Assembly (NCBI GenBank): GCA_035556555.1
Contig: DATMES010000003.1
Coordinates: 1-64,000, forward strand
DNA from: Frankiaceae bacterium
GTDB lineage: Bacteria; Actinomycetota; Actinomycetes; BP-191
DNA: 64,000 nucleotides
Direction of reading: 5' to 3'
The notes below the pieces were generated by a model, which ran no database searches, was not told the DNA's origin, and saw only the letters and a list, made by a program, of their open reading frames with translations. The number at the start of each line of letters is the position of its first letter. The first letter of the stretch is position 1. Below are positions 32,660-41,914 of the stretch, piece by piece. A program made the position numbers and the translations under genes.

Positions 32660-34609
32660 ATGTCGCGCCGCACCCTCTCCCTCGCGCTGGCCCTGGCCTG
32701 CGCGGGGCTGGGCGCGGCCGCGCCGGGCCCGCTCGCGGCTCCGGCCACGGTCGTCGTCACCTCCCCGGCGGGCTCGGCCGACGCCGCCGCCGCCGTCACC
32801 TTCGCGGGTGGCAGCGTCGTGGCGTCGCTCCCGCTGGCGGGCGGCGTCGTCGCCAGGCTCCGGCCTGGCGCGACGCTGCCCTCCGGCTACGTCGTCGCCG
32901 CCGACCGCCCCATCTCCGTCGCGGGCCTCGCGGCGTCGGCCGGCAACGCGAGCACGGTGCGTTCGACGCTCGGCCTCGCGGCCACCGGCACCGAAGGCGC
33001 GGGCGTCACGGTCGCCGTCGTGGACACCGGCATCGCGGACGTCCCCGACCTCGCCGGTGTCGTGTCCGAGCACGTGGACGTGACGGGCGAGGGCGGCGGG
33101 GACCCGTACGGCCACGGGACGTTCATGGCCGGCCTCATCGCCGGCAACGGCGCCTCCTCCGGCGGCCGCTACACCGGCGTCGCCCCCGGCGCGACGCTCG
33201 TCGACGTCAAGGTCGCCGACGCCGCCGGCGAGACGTCGCTCTCGCTTGTCATGCGCGGCCTGGAAGCCGTCGCGGCGCGCCCGGACGTGGACGTCCTCAA
33301 CCTCTCGCTCTCCTCCGGCAGCCCGCTGCCGTACCAGCTCGACCCGCTGACCCGCGCGCTGGACGCGCTGTGGCGCCGCGGCGTCACCGTCGTCGTCCCC
33401 GCGGGCAACGACGGCCCCGACGCGCGCACCATCGCCTCCCCCGGCGTCGACCCGACACTGCTCACCGTCTCCGCCGTCGACGAGAACGGCACCGCGTCGC
33501 GCGAGGACGACACCGTCCCCGTCTGGTCCTCGCGCGGCCCCGCGCCGCAGCGCGTCGCCAAGCCCGACCTCGCCGCCCCCGGCGCGCACGTCGTCTCGCT
33601 GCGCGCTCCCGGCAGCACGGTCGACGCGGACAACCCGTCGGCGCGGGTCGAGGACGCGTACTTCCGCGGCTCCGGCACCTCCATGGCGACCGCGGTCGCG
33701 TCGGGCGCGGTCGCGGCGCTGCTGTCCGCGCGCCCCTCGCTGGCGCCGGACGCCGTGAAGTCGCTGCTGACGACGACGGCGTACGCCGCCTCCGGTCTCT
33801 CCTCCGAGGACGAGGCCGGCGCGGGCGGGCTGGACCTCGCGGCGGCGTACGACGGCAAGGTCAAGCGCGGCGGCCGCGGTCCGGCCGCGGGCGGGGACGA
33901 GCGGGCGTTCGCGGAGTTCGCGGCCGCGTGGATCGAGGGCGACTACGACGCCGCCGCCCGCGCGTGGGCCGCGATGTCGCCGGCCGCGCGGGCGTGGGCC
34001 GCTCGGGCCTGGGCCGCGGCGGTCTGGGAGCGCGCGAACTCGTGGAGCACCGAGGAGTGGAACGCCCGGGCCTGGGCCGCGCGGGCCTGGGCGGGCAACG
34101 CCTGGTCGTCCGACACGTGGCTGGCGCGGGCCTGGGCGGCGCGCGCGTGGGCCGACGAGGAGTGGGCGGCGCGCGCCTGGGCGGCTCGGGCATGGGCCGC
34201 CCGGGCGTGGGCTGCCCGTGCCTGGGCCGGCGAGGAGTTCGCTGCCCGAGCCTGGGCAGGGCGCGCGTGGGCCGGCCGGGCGTGGGCCGACGAGGAGTTC
34301 GCGGGCCGGGCCTGGGCCGGGCGCGCGTGGGCCGACGAGGACTGGGCCGGCCGCGCGTGGGCCGAGGACGAGTGGGCGGGTCGCGCGTGGGCCGAGGACG
34401 GCTGGGCCGCGCGGGCCTGGTCGGCGCGGGCCTGGTCGGCGCGGGCGTGGAGCGGTGCCACGTGGCTCGGCGCGTCGTGGTCGGCGCGGGCCTGGACGGC
34501 ACGGGCCTGGACCGGTGCGTCGTGGAGCGGTGCGTCGTGGAGCGGTGCGTCCTGGTCGGGCGCGTCGTGGTCGGCGCGCAGCTGGGCCGCCGTCGAGTGG
34601 GGCTCGTGA
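32660..34609 (+). CDS. secreted S8 (subtilisin) protease with Trp-pentad tail
   Basis: 649 residues from the ATG at 32660 behind GGAG. A signal peptide precedes the S8 domain with catalytic Asp (VAVVDTGIADVPDL), His (GHGTFMAGLIAGNG) and Ser (GSGTSMATAVASGAVAALL). From about residue 432 to the end, the protein is a run of five-residue units, mostly ARAWA, GRAWA or SGASW. Each places Trp (or Phe twice) every fifth residue, about 40 in all. The tail may bind wall polymer or form a regular solenoid, which is inference. The histidine kinase gene begins 16 bases downstream. Confidence 0.92.
   Translation: MSRRTLSLALALACAGLGAAAPGPLAAPATVVVTSPAGSADAAAAVTFAGGSVVASLPLAGGVVARLRPGATLPSGYVVAADRPISVAGLAASAGNASTVRSTLGLAATGTEGAGVTVAVVDTGIADVPDLAGVVSEHVDVTGEGGGDPYGHGTFMAGLIAGNGASSGGRYTGVAPGATLVDVKVADAAGETSLSLVMRGLEAVAARPDVDVLNLSLSSGSPLPYQLDPLTRALDALWRRGVTVVVPAGNDGPDARTIASPGVDPTLLTVSAVDENGTASREDDTVPVWSSRGPAPQRVAKPDLAAPGAHVVSLRAPGSTVDADNPSARVEDAYFRGSGTSMATAVASGAVAALLSARPSLAPDAVKSLLTTTAYAASGLSSEDEAGAGGLDLAAAYDGKVKRGGRGPAAGGDERAFAEFAAAWIEGDYDAAARAWAAMSPAARAWAARAWAAAVWERANSWSTEEWNARAWAARAWAGNAWSSDTWLARAWAARAWADEEWAARAWAARAWAARAWAARAWAGEEFAARAWAGRAWAGRAWADEEFAGRAWAGRAWADEDWAGRAWAEDEWAGRAWAEDGWAARAWSARAWSARAWSGATWLGASWSARAWTARAWTGASWSGASWSGASWSGASWSARSWAAVEWGS
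33955..34600 (+). repeat. coding repeat of about 40 Trp pentads
   Basis: The period is 15 bases (five residues), built from GCGCGGGCCTGGGCC-like units that vary by a base or two. The Trp codon is almost invariant and the interspersed acidic units (DEEW, DEEF) keep the same phase. The array is long, imperfect and in frame throughout. Confidence 0.85.
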
Positions 34610-34624
34610 CGTGAGGCGTACGAC

Positions 34625-37003
34625 ATGACGTCGGCGCCGGCCGTGGAACGGCTGCCGCACTCCCCAGGGCCGGACGCGACGCGTCCGGCTCCGGTGGTTT
34701 CCGCGCTGCGTTCGTGGGTGCTCTCGTGGGGTGTCTCGGCCGGCCAGCCCGCCGGCCTCATCGCGCTCGTCATCTCCGTCTGCGCGCTCGGCCTGCTCGG
34801 CGCGCTGCTCGTCGCGACGCTGCTCGGCGAGAGCAGCGCGGCGGCCGGCGGCGACAAGCTCTCGCTCGCCCTCGGGCTCGTCGCGCTGACCGCGGCGGCC
34901 GAGCTGACCGCCGTACGGCTCCGCCATGGCGAGTCGACCGAGGAGCTGACGCTGTTCGAGGCGGCGGTCGTCCTCGACGTGCTGCTGCTCTCCCCCGCGA
35001 TGGGCGTCGTCGTCCCCGTGCTCGGCCTCGCGCTCGCCTCGGCGGCGCGGCGGCGGCCGGTCGTGAAGGCGGCGTTCAACCTCGGGACGTACGCCCTCGC
35101 GACCGTCGTGATGGTGGTGACGTTCCGGCTGGTGGCGGGGGCGTCGGCGCCGTTCGCGGCGCGGTCCGTGCTCGGCCTCGTGCTCGGCACGGTCGGCTTC
35201 GCCGCCGTCAACCTCGGCTGTCTCGCGCGCGTGCTGTCGGTCGTGTCGCCGGCGTCGTTCCGCGAGGTCGTCCTCGACGGGTGGCGGCTCTCGGCGGTCA
35301 TGGCGCTCGGCAACGTCGCCCTCGGCACCGTCGTCGTCTCCGTCGCGCAGTCCTCCCCCACCCTGCTGCCGATGACCGCGCTCCCCGCCGCGGCTCTCAC
35401 CTACGCCTACCGGTCCGCGTCCCAGCGCGTCGACGAGCGCGACCGCGCCGCCCGGCTCCTCGACCTGTCGCAGGCGCTCGTCGGGCGGCTCGACGCGGAC
35501 GAGATGGTGGCGTCGTTCCTGACGTCGGCTCGTCGCGCCTTCCGGGCCGACCGCGCGCGGGTCGTGCTCGACGTCGGCATCACCGCGTGGCCGGTGGTGG
35601 TCGAGGTCGACGCGGGTGGCGTCGTACGGCGGCAGGCCACGACGGCGGACGTAGCCCTGCTCGAACGCCCTGGCCGCGCCCAGGCCGCGACGCTCGTGCG
35701 CGACGGGCTGCCGGACGCGTGGGCGGAGGCCCTGGTGGCGCCGTTGGAGGCCGAGGGCCTGCGGCTCGGCGTCCTGGCGCTGGCCGCCGACGACCGCGGG
35801 TCGCTCGCCGACGCGATGCTGCTGACGCCGCTCGCCTCTGCGTTGGCCGTGGCGCTGCGGGGCGCCGAGCACCTCGAACGCGTCGTCGAGGAGACGTCCA
35901 AGCTCAAGGTCGTGGTCGACCACTCGTCCGACGGGATCTTCGTCGTGGACGGCGGCGGCCGCGTTCTCCTCTGGAACCCCGCCATGTCGGCCGTCACCGG
36001 CGTCCCCGAGGACGAGGCGCACGGGTCGCTCTCCGAGCTCGTGCACGCGCTCGACACCAGCGGGCAGCGGATCGACCCGCTGGAGGCGGCGTTCTCGCTG
36101 ACGCCCGAGGTGCCGCGCCGCGACGTCGAGATGGCGATCGTGCGGCCCGACGGCGAGGAGCGCTGGGTGCGCTGCTCGCACGCGGGGCTGTTCGACGACG
36201 GGCGGCTCGTCCGCGACGTCGTCATCGTCCACGACGTCACGCGGCAGCGGGAGGTCGACCGGCTCAAGGCCGACTTCATCGCGACCGTGTCGCACGAGCT
36301 GCGTACGCCGGTCACGCCCATCAAGGGGTACGCCGACCTGCTCCGCCGCCGCGGCGACCAGATGTCGCCCGAGAAGCGCAACGAGTGCCTCGACATCATC
36401 ACCGACCGCGTCAACCACCTCGCGCGCCTCGTCGAGGACCTGCTGCTCGCGTCGCGGATCTCGTCGCCGCGCGAGCCGTCGCACAACGTCACCTTGGGGG
36501 TCGGGGACCTCGTGGCGCTGACCAAGCGGGCGGCCGGCGACTTCGACACGGCCGGCACCGCGCGGATGCACCTCATGCTGCCCGAGGCGCCCGTCGTCGT
36601 GTCCTGCGACGCGCTGCGGACCGTCCAGGTCGTCGGCAACCTCATCTCGAACGCGCTGAAGTACTCCCCCTCCAACACGCAGGTCGACGTCGCGGTGTCG
36701 TCGTACGACGGCCGCGCCCGCGTCACCGTCACAGACCGCGGCCGCGGTATCCCCGCCGACCAGCTCGAGGCGGTGTTCGACAAGTTCCACCGCGTCGAGG
36801 ACCCGCTGACCATGACGACCAGCGGGACCGGCCTCGGCCTGTACATCGCCCGCCAGCTCGCCCGTGCCATGGACGGGGACGTGCTCGTACGGTCCGTTCT
36901 CGGCTCCGGGTCGACGTTCGTGCTCGTGCTGCCCCTCGCCGAGACCGTCCCTGCGCCGCGTGCCGCCGTGAACTCACCCGAACGGCGCAGCGTCTCCCGC
37001 TAA
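34625..37003 (+). CDS. membrane histidine kinase with GAF and PAS domains
   Basis: 792 residues. About six helices in residues 36-245 (for example LIALVISVCALGLLGALLVA) are followed by a GAF-like region (about 280-420), a PAS domain (about 430-540, VVDHSSDGIFVVDGGGRVLL), HisKA ([19 protein letters not shown], about 555), and HATPase with TDRGRGIPADQLEAVFDKFH and SGTGLGLYIARQLARAMDG. No response regulator is near. The close spacing after the S8 protease suggests one transcript. A role in sensing something tied to that protease is only inferred. Confidence 0.9.
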   Translation: MTSAPAVERLPHSPGPDATRPAPVVSALRSWVLSWGVSAGQPAGLIALVISVCALGLLGALLVATLLGESSAAAGGDKLSLALGLVALTAAAELTAVRLRHGESTEELTLFEAAVVLDVLLLSPAMGVVVPVLGLALASAARRRPVVKAAFNLGTYALATVVMVVTFRLVAGASAPFAARSVLGLVLGTVGFAAVNLGCLARVLSVVSPASFREVVLDGWRLSAVMALGNVALGTVVVSVAQSSPTLLPMTALPAAALTYAYRSASQRVDERDRAARLLDLSQALVGRLDADEMVASFLTSARRAFRADRARVVLDVGITAWPVVVEVDAGGVVRRQATTADVALLERPGRAQAATLVRDGLPDAWAEALVAPLEAEGLRLGVLALAADDRGSLADAMLLTPLASALAVALRGAEHLERVVEETSKLKVVVDHSSDGIFVVDGGGRVLLWNPAMSAVTGVPEDEAHGSLSELVHALDTSGQRIDPLEAAFSLTPEVPRRDVEMAIVRPDGEERWVRCSHAGLFDDGRLVRDVVIVHDVTRQREVDRLKADFIATVSHELRTPVTPIKGYADLLRRRGDQMSPEKRNECLDIITDRVNHLARLVEDLLLASRISSPREPSHNVTLGVGDLVALTKRAAGDFDTAGTARMHLMLPEAPVVVSCDALRTVQVVGNLISNALKYSPSNTQVDVAVSSYDGRARVTVTDRGRGIPADQLEAVFDKFHRVEDPLTMTTSGTGLGLYIARQLARAMDGDVLVRSVLGSGSTFVLVLPLAETVPAPRAAVNSPERRSVSR

Positions 37004-37156
37004 AGCGGACTACCTCCAGGGGTCGAAACAGAGGGTGGCCCGCACACCTGTGCTGGTCACCGAGCACCGGATGCGGCGGGGGCCCTGTCCGGCGCCAAGG
37101 CCAGCGGGTCGAGCAGTCTGCCCGCCGCTCTCGACGCCTCCCGGAGGTACCGCTCC

Positions 37157-38098
37157 ATGACTCCCCAGCCCGCTCCCGTACCGGCCATCTCGTGGCGGCG
37201 CCGCACACTGCGCCGGACGACCGTCGGCCTCGGTGCCGCCGTCGTCCTCGCCGCCGTGGGCCCCGCGCTCGCGAACGCCGCCGGCGCCGACGTCGCCAAC
37301 CCCGTCGCCATCGCACTGCGCGCGTCGGGCGAGGAACTGTCCGACGTGTTCGGGGCCGAGGACGAGGTCGCCGCTGACCCGTGCGTGACGCCGACCGCGT
37401 CGGAGGTTCCCACGACCGAGCCGACCGCCGACCCGTCCGCCGAGCCGTCCGCCGAGCCGTCCGTCGAGCCGTCCGTCGAGCCCACCGACGGCGGCGGCGA
37501 GGAGCCCAGCGCGGAGCCGACCGCCGAGCCGTCGGCCGAGCCGCTGCCGGTCGAGACCGACCCGTCGACCACGTCCGAGGAGAGCACGACGGACGAGGGC
37601 ACGACCGAGCCCAGCGCCGAGCCCACGGCGGAGCCGACGGCCGAGCCGGCCGACGGCACCGGCGAGGAGCCCGCGGACGACTGCGCCGAGCCGGCCGAGG
37701 AGACCCCGGTCCCGTCCGAGGAGCCCGCCGAGGCCGAGGAGACCGAGGACGCCGACGGCGAGCACGGCCGCATCGTCTCGACGGTCGCGAAGTGCGCGCC
37801 CAAGGGCAAGGACCCGCTCCTCGACGTCGAGGGCGCCCCGGCGAACCACGGCGGCTACGTCAAGCCCGCCGCGCACGGCGACACGTTGAGCACGCCGTGG
37901 GGCGAGTTCGACCTCTCCACGCAGGCCGGTGCCGACGCCCTGTGCGCGTCGTTCGAAGCCGCCCGCGCGGCCCTGCCCGACGAGACCGCGGAGCCCAAGG
38001 TCCGCGGCAAGAAGGACAAGGCCGAGCGTGCCAAGCCCGCGAAGGGCAAGCCCGCCAAGACAGGCAAAGGCGCCAAGCCCGCGCGCGGCGCCAAGTAG
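37157..38098 (+). CDS. secreted PSAEP-repeat protein with lysine-rich tail
   Basis: 313 residues from the ATG at 37157. A signal or anchor segment (TTVGLGAAVVLAAVGPALA) precedes a low-complexity middle of PSAEP/PTAEP repeats. A folded-looking segment with cysteines (IVSTVAKCAPKGKDPLLDVE, WGEFDLSTQAGADALCASFE) follows. The end is basic, (K/A/P/G)-rich, as in wall- or DNA-binding tails. No family was recognised. The composition fits a wall-associated protein. Confidence 0.7.
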   Translation: MTPQPAPVPAISWRRRTLRRTTVGLGAAVVLAAVGPALANAAGADVANPVAIALRASGEELSDVFGAEDEVAADPCVTPTASEVPTTEPTADPSAEPSAEPSVEPSVEPTDGGGEEPSAEPTAEPSAEPLPVETDPSTTSEESTTDEGTTEPSAEPTAEPTAEPADGTGEEPADDCAEPAEETPVPSEEPAEAEETEDADGEHGRIVSTVAKCAPKGKDPLLDVEGAPANHGGYVKPAAHGDTLSTPWGEFDLSTQAGADALCASFEAARAALPDETAEPKVRGKKDKAERAKPAKGKPAKTGKGAKPARGAK

Positions 38099-38174
38099 CA
38101 CCCCCGCACGAACGCCGGCCGCGTAGGCCGGTGCTCGGCCGGAACGCCCTCCGCATCGGGCGCACCGGCTTCGC

Positions 38175-38208
38175 GAACGGGCGGTCCGGACACCCGGGCC
38201 GCCCGTTC
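38175..38208 (+). terminator. 15-bp hairpin terminator
   Basis: GAACGGGCGGTCCGG (38175-38189) pairs with CCGGGCCGCCCGTTC (38194-38208) around ACAC, with one G.T pair. It lies 77 bases after the PSAEP-repeat gene. A T-run is absent. Confidence 0.7.
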
Positions 38209-38382
38209 CGCGTGTGGGGCTGCGTGCGGGGCCCGTGTCGCGCCGTCGATCTTGGCGCCGCCGCACCGCCGTTGACCAGCGATTGCTACGCAGCGTCACC
38301 TCACCGCTACACGCGCCTTACGCGCGATCCCCACGCAGGCGGATACGCTCGCGTTCACGGCACCGACCCGAGGAGGAAGACC

Positions 38383-38535
38383 GTGGCCGAGAAGTACGAG
38401 GGCTACTGCGTGAAGTGCAAGGAGAAGCGCGAGTTCGACGGAGAGATCACGACGACGGACAACGGCCGTCGCATGGCGAAGGGCGCCTGCCCCGTCTGCG
38501 GCACGAAGATGAACCGCATCCTCGGCAAGGCCTGA
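38383..38535 (+). CDS. DUF5679-type zinc-ribbon protein
   Basis: A 50-residue product from the GTG at 38383 behind AGGAGGAAGACC. Two CxxC pairs (YCVKCKEK and ACPVCGTK) form a likely zinc ribbon, and the middle has a short Arg-rich turn. It matches the small DUF5679 family common in actinobacteria. The function is unknown; nucleic-acid or protein binding is possible. It is its own short unit, bounded by terminator hairpins. Confidence 0.8.
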   Translation: MAEKYEGYCVKCKEKREFDGEITTTDNGRRMAKGACPVCGTKMNRILGKA

Positions 38536-38577
38536 CGCGCTCGACCCCGCGCCGCGTGCGCGGCGCACCACCACGTC

Positions 38578-38610
38578 CGACGGCGGCGTTCCTCGCGAAC
38601 GCCGCCGTCG
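38578..38610 (+). terminator. 14-bp hairpin after the zinc-ribbon gene
   Basis: CGACGGCGGCGTTC pairs with GAACGCCGCCGTCG around a 5-base loop, 42 bases past the stop. It is GC-rich with no clear T-run. Confidence 0.7.
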
Positions 38611-38941
38611 CGTGTGTACGGAGCACGACGGCGCCGACCTCGCCGCCCCGCGTACGAGGAGCGGGCCGGTCAGCCGGACGGGTGGGGAGTCGTCGACGAA
38701 CGCCCCCCGACGTCAGGGCCCACGGCCTCTCGCTCGACGTTCCTCCATCGGCTGCCTCCCTTCGCTCGGGGCGTAGGGACAGACCCCAGCGGAGCCCTGT
38801 GACAGAAACAGGACGCGCTGGGGACGAAGGCCGTTCGTGCACAGGCGATCTGGGGATGGAACGCGCGCCTGTGGACGGCCTACTCGACAGTTCTTGACGT
38901 CGTGCCCAGAGTCGCTGACCTCGGCAACGAAACGAGGTGCG
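38611..38941. other. gene-free stretch upstream of the ThiF-like gene, with one large hairpin
   Basis: No credible gene was found. At 38784-38823 a two-part hairpin occurs: CCCCAGCG with CGCTGGGG outside, and CCTGT with ACAGG inside. The ThiF promoter probably lies downstream of it. A TTGACG near 38894 is a possible -35, but no -10 is clear. Confidence 0.4.
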
Positions 38942-40171
38942 ATGCGACCTGTCCTGAAGCCTGCCCTGCGCCGCCTGTGGCGCGGCGACGACACGATCCA
39001 GCTCGGTGCCGACCCCGCGCATGCGGTGGTGCTGCACGGCGTCGACGCGGGGGCCAGCGCCGTGCTGGCGCTCATGGACGGCACTCGCGACGCCGACGAG
39101 ATCGTCGCGGCGGCGGCGCGGCGCGGCGTGCCGGAGGCGGACGTGCGGGCGTTCTTCGGGCTGCTCGCGTCGGTCCACGCGCTCGACGACGCCGCCGCGG
39201 CGCCGCACGGCGTCAGCGCGATCGAGCGCGAACGTCTCGATCCCGACCTCAGCTCGCTGTCGCTCCTGGCGGCGACACCCGGCGGCGGGACACGGCTGTT
39301 CGAGAGCCGGCGCGCCACCCGCGTCCTCGTCGTCGGCGCGGGCCGCGTCGGCTCGCTGGTGGCGTCGCTGCTCGCGGCAGCCGGCGTGGGCCACGTGACC
39401 ATCCGCGACGAGCACGTCGCGAGCGTCGCGGACGCCGTACCCGGCGGGCTCTGCCCGCGCGACGACGGACAGCCGCGCGCGATCGCGGCGGTCGAGGCGG
39501 CCCAGCGCGCGGGCGGCACCTCGGTCGACGGCTCGGTCCGCCCGCCCAACGCCATCGACTGCCGCGACGCCGACTTCGCCGTGCTGGCGCTCGACTGGTG
39601 GCTCGCGCCGCCGCCCGCGCTGCTGGAGCTGTTCGGGGGCGCCGGGCTGCCGTACGTCGTCACCGGCGTCCGCGAGACGTACGGCGTCGTCGGCCCGCTC
39701 GTCCTCCCCGGCAAGACGGCGTGCCCGCGCTGCCTCGACCTGCACCGCGCCGCGCGCGACAGCGGTTGGCCGGTCATCGCCGCCCAGCTCATGACCGACG
39801 CGCGCGGCTGCGCGCCGGCCTGCGACGTCGCGCTCGCCGCCGGCGTCGCCGCGCTGACCGTCGGCCAGGTGCTCGCGCACGTCTCGCCGCCGAGCGCGTC
39901 CCGGTGCGTCAACGCGACCCTCGAGCTCCGGCTGCCGGCGTGGACGGTGCGGCGGCGTACGTGGACCACGCATCCCGACTGCCCGTGCGCCGCCGCGGTG
40001 GCGGCGGAGAAGCAGGCCGCCGCCGAACGCCTCGCCGAGATCGAGGCGGCCACGTCCCGGCGCCGCTCCACCGAGCGGACCCAAGACCCTGCCGCGCAGC
40101 ACGGCGGCGACCCAGGACCCACGACGAGCCAGGCCGCTCCGGTGCCGGCGGCCGCGACCACGAGGAGGTGA
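38942..40171 (+). CDS. ThiF/E1-like protein, TOMM leader-binding type
   Basis: 409 residues from the ATG at 38942. The first 110 residues resemble the leader-peptide-binding region of TOMM-type proteins. An E1-like Rossmann domain follows (VLVVGAGRVGSLVASLL). The region GKTACPRCLDLHRAARDSGW carries a CxxC zinc motif, and DCPCAAA lies nearby. Canonical E1 catalytic residues after the Rossmann fold (the Asn-Arg-Gln segment) are not evident, so adenylation is uncertain. No YcaO partner is in the window. A 13-codon ORF with an excellent ribosome site follows two bases after the stop. Similar genes occur in actinobacteria near whiB7-type neighbourhoods. Confidence 0.75.
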   Translation: MRPVLKPALRRLWRGDDTIQLGADPAHAVVLHGVDAGASAVLALMDGTRDADEIVAAAARRGVPEADVRAFFGLLASVHALDDAAAAPHGVSAIERERLDPDLSSLSLLAATPGGGTRLFESRRATRVLVVGAGRVGSLVASLLAAAGVGHVTIRDEHVASVADAVPGGLCPRDDGQPRAIAAVEAAQRAGGTSVDGSVRPPNAIDCRDADFAVLALDWWLAPPPALLELFGGAGLPYVVTGVRETYGVVGPLVLPGKTACPRCLDLHRAARDSGWPVIAAQLMTDARGCAPACDVALAAGVAALTVGQVLAHVSPPSASRCVNATLELRLPAWTVRRRTWTTHPDCPCAAAVAAEKQAAAERLAEIEAATSRRRSTERTQDPAAQHGGDPGPTTSQAAPVPAAATTRR

Positions 40172-40173
40172 CG

Positions 40174-40215
40174 ATGAGCCCCTGCTACGACGTCCGGAGT
40201 CGTGCCCCGCCGTAG
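40174..40215 (+). CDS. 13-codon ORF following the ThiF-like gene
   Basis: ATG at 40174, TAG at 40213, encoding [13 protein letters not shown]. The sequence GGAGGTGACG precedes it, an excellent Shine-Dalgarno at ideal distance. The ORF begins two bases after the stop of the ThiF-like gene, whose end it overlaps with the ribosome site. Whether it is translated is unknown. It could encode a small peptide substrate, as with the MccA heptapeptide modified by ThiF-like MccB in microcin C synthesis. Alternatively it may be an accidental ORF. Confidence 0.35.
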   Translation: MSPCYDVRSRAPP

Positions 40216-40290
40216 GCCGGCACCGGCTCACGAGTACCGGCCGGGCGGTCCCGATGTGTCCCGGAACGAGCGGCAGGCGATGATGTCGGT

Positions 40291-41724
40291 GTGGCCGACA
40301 TCCCGCGCAGGGCGGTGACGCGCACCGCGAAGCTCGCCACGCTCCCGCTCGGCGTCGCCGGGCGGGCGACGCTCGGCCTCGGCAAGCGGATCGGAGGCCG
40401 GCCGGCGGAGGTCGTGGCGACCGAGCTGCAGCAGCGGACCGCGGAGCAGATCTTCCGCGTCCTCGGCGAGCTCAAGGGCGGGGCGATGAAGCTCGGCCAG
40501 GCGCTGAGCGTCTTCGAGGCGGCGCTGCCCGAGGAGCTGGCGAAGCCGTACCGCGCGGCGCTGACCAAGCTCCAGGACTCCGCTCCCCCGCTGCCGGTGG
40601 CGCAGGTGCACCGGGTGCTCGCGGAGGAGCTGGACCCGGAGTGGCGGAAGGCGTTCGCGTCGTTCGACGACAAGCCGGCCGCCGCGGCGAGCATCGGCCA
40701 GGTCCATCGTGCCGTCTGGCACGACGGGCGCCCGGTCGCGGTCAAGGTCCAGTACCCGGGAGCCGGGCGCGCGCTGCTCTCCGACCTCACGCAGCTCGGT
40801 CGCGTGGCGCGGCTGTTCTCGGTGCTGAGCCCGGGCCTGGACATCAAGCCGCTCATCGCCGAGATCAAGGCGCGGGTGGCCGAGGAGCTCGACTACGCGC
40901 TGGAGGCGGAGTCGCAGCAGGCGTTCGCGGCGGCGTACGCCGACGACCCCGACTACCGCATCCCGCACGTCGTCGCGCACAGCGGCACCGTGCTGGTCAC
41001 GGAGTGGGTCGACGGCACGCCGCTCTCGGCGATCATCACGGACGGCTCCGAGGACGACCGCAACCGGGCAGGCTTGCTGCTCGCGCGCTTCCTCTACGAG
41101 TCGCCGTCACGTGTCGGCCTGCTGCACGCGGACCCGCACCCGGGGAACTTCCGCCTGACCCCGGACGGCAGGCTCGGCGTCATCGACTTCGGCGCCGTCG
41201 CGCGCCTGCCCGGCGGGCTGCCCCGCGCGCTGGGGCAGATCGCGCGGTACACGCTCGACGGGCACGCGGAGAAGGTCGACGCGCTGTTCCGCGAGGAGGG
41301 GTTCATCCGGCCGGGCCACGAGGTGCCGCCCACGGCGGTGCTGGACTACTTCGGCCCGCTGCTGGAGTCGATCGCGACGCACGACTTCGCGTTCAGCAGG
41401 GAGTGGCTGCGCACGCAGGGCGCGCGCCTCGCCGACCCGCGCAGCGACGAGTACAAGACCGGCAGGCAGTTCAACCTGCCGCCGACGTACCTGCTCGTGC
41501 ACCGCGTCTCGACGGGCACGACCGGCGTGCTCTGCCAGCTCGGGAGCCGCGGCGACTTCCGCGCGATCGCGGAGCGCTACCTGCCGGGGTTCGCCGACGA
41601 GGTCGCGAAGCCCGCGCGCAAGGCGGCGCGCAAGCCCGCCGCGAAGAAGGCCGCACCCGCGAAGAAGGCGACGAAGCCGGCCAAGGGCGCGGCGGCGCCG
41701 CGCACGCGCAAGCCGAAGGCGTAG
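40291..41724 (+). CDS. ABC1/UbiB-family atypical kinase
   Basis: 477 residues from the GTG at 40291. The UbiB/ABC1 signature motifs are intact: KxGQ as [14 protein letters not shown], the Ala-rich loop [25 protein letters not shown], the catalytic loop [13 protein letters not shown], and [13 protein letters not shown]. The last 60 residues are a Lys/Ala/Pro tail ([20 protein letters not shown]) like histone H1. M. tuberculosis Rv3197 is the recalled homologue next to whiB7. UbiB-type kinases act on lipids and quinone biosynthesis in other organisms. The partner here is unknown. Confidence 0.93.
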   Translation: MADIPRRAVTRTAKLATLPLGVAGRATLGLGKRIGGRPAEVVATELQQRTAEQIFRVLGELKGGAMKLGQALSVFEAALPEELAKPYRAALTKLQDSAPPLPVAQVHRVLAEELDPEWRKAFASFDDKPAAAASIGQVHRAVWHDGRPVAVKVQYPGAGRALLSDLTQLGRVARLFSVLSPGLDIKPLIAEIKARVAEELDYALEAESQQAFAAAYADDPDYRIPHVVAHSGTVLVTEWVDGTPLSAIITDGSEDDRNRAGLLLARFLYESPSRVGLLHADPHPGNFRLTPDGRLGVIDFGAVARLPGGLPRALGQIARYTLDGHAEKVDALFREEGFIRPGHEVPPTAVLDYFGPLLESIATHDFAFSREWLRTQGARLADPRSDEYKTGRQFNLPPTYLLVHRVSTGTTGVLCQLGSRGDFRAIAERYLPGFADEVAKPARKAARKPAAKKAAPAKKATKPAKGAAAPRTRKPKA

Positions 41725-41727
41725 CGG

Positions 41728-41895
41728 CTACCAGTAGTCGGTGCTGAGGTTCGCCTCGATGGACCGCAGGTTCGCGCGCGTGCACTCCTCGCAGAGGGTC
41801 TGCGGGCCGCGTTCGCTGGTCTGGATCGTCCACGTCGGCGGCGCGCCGTCGGGCGCCTGCTTGCCGCACCACGTGCAGTACGCCGCGTCAGCCAC
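41728..41895 (-). CDS. small zinc-ribbon protein
   Basis: A 55-residue product from the GTG at 41895. Two CxxC pairs (YCTWCGKQ and LCEECTRA) suggest a zinc ribbon, and it ends NLSTDYW. It is too short for many gene finders. It converges on the ABC1 kinase, with stops four bases apart. No function is known; the four-cysteine pattern makes it credible. Confidence 0.65.
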   Translation of the reverse strand: MADAAYCTWCGKQAPDGAPPTWTIQTSERGPQTLCEECTRANLRSIEANLSTDYW

Positions 41896-41914
41896 GCGGA
41901 CGACGGTACGCGCG

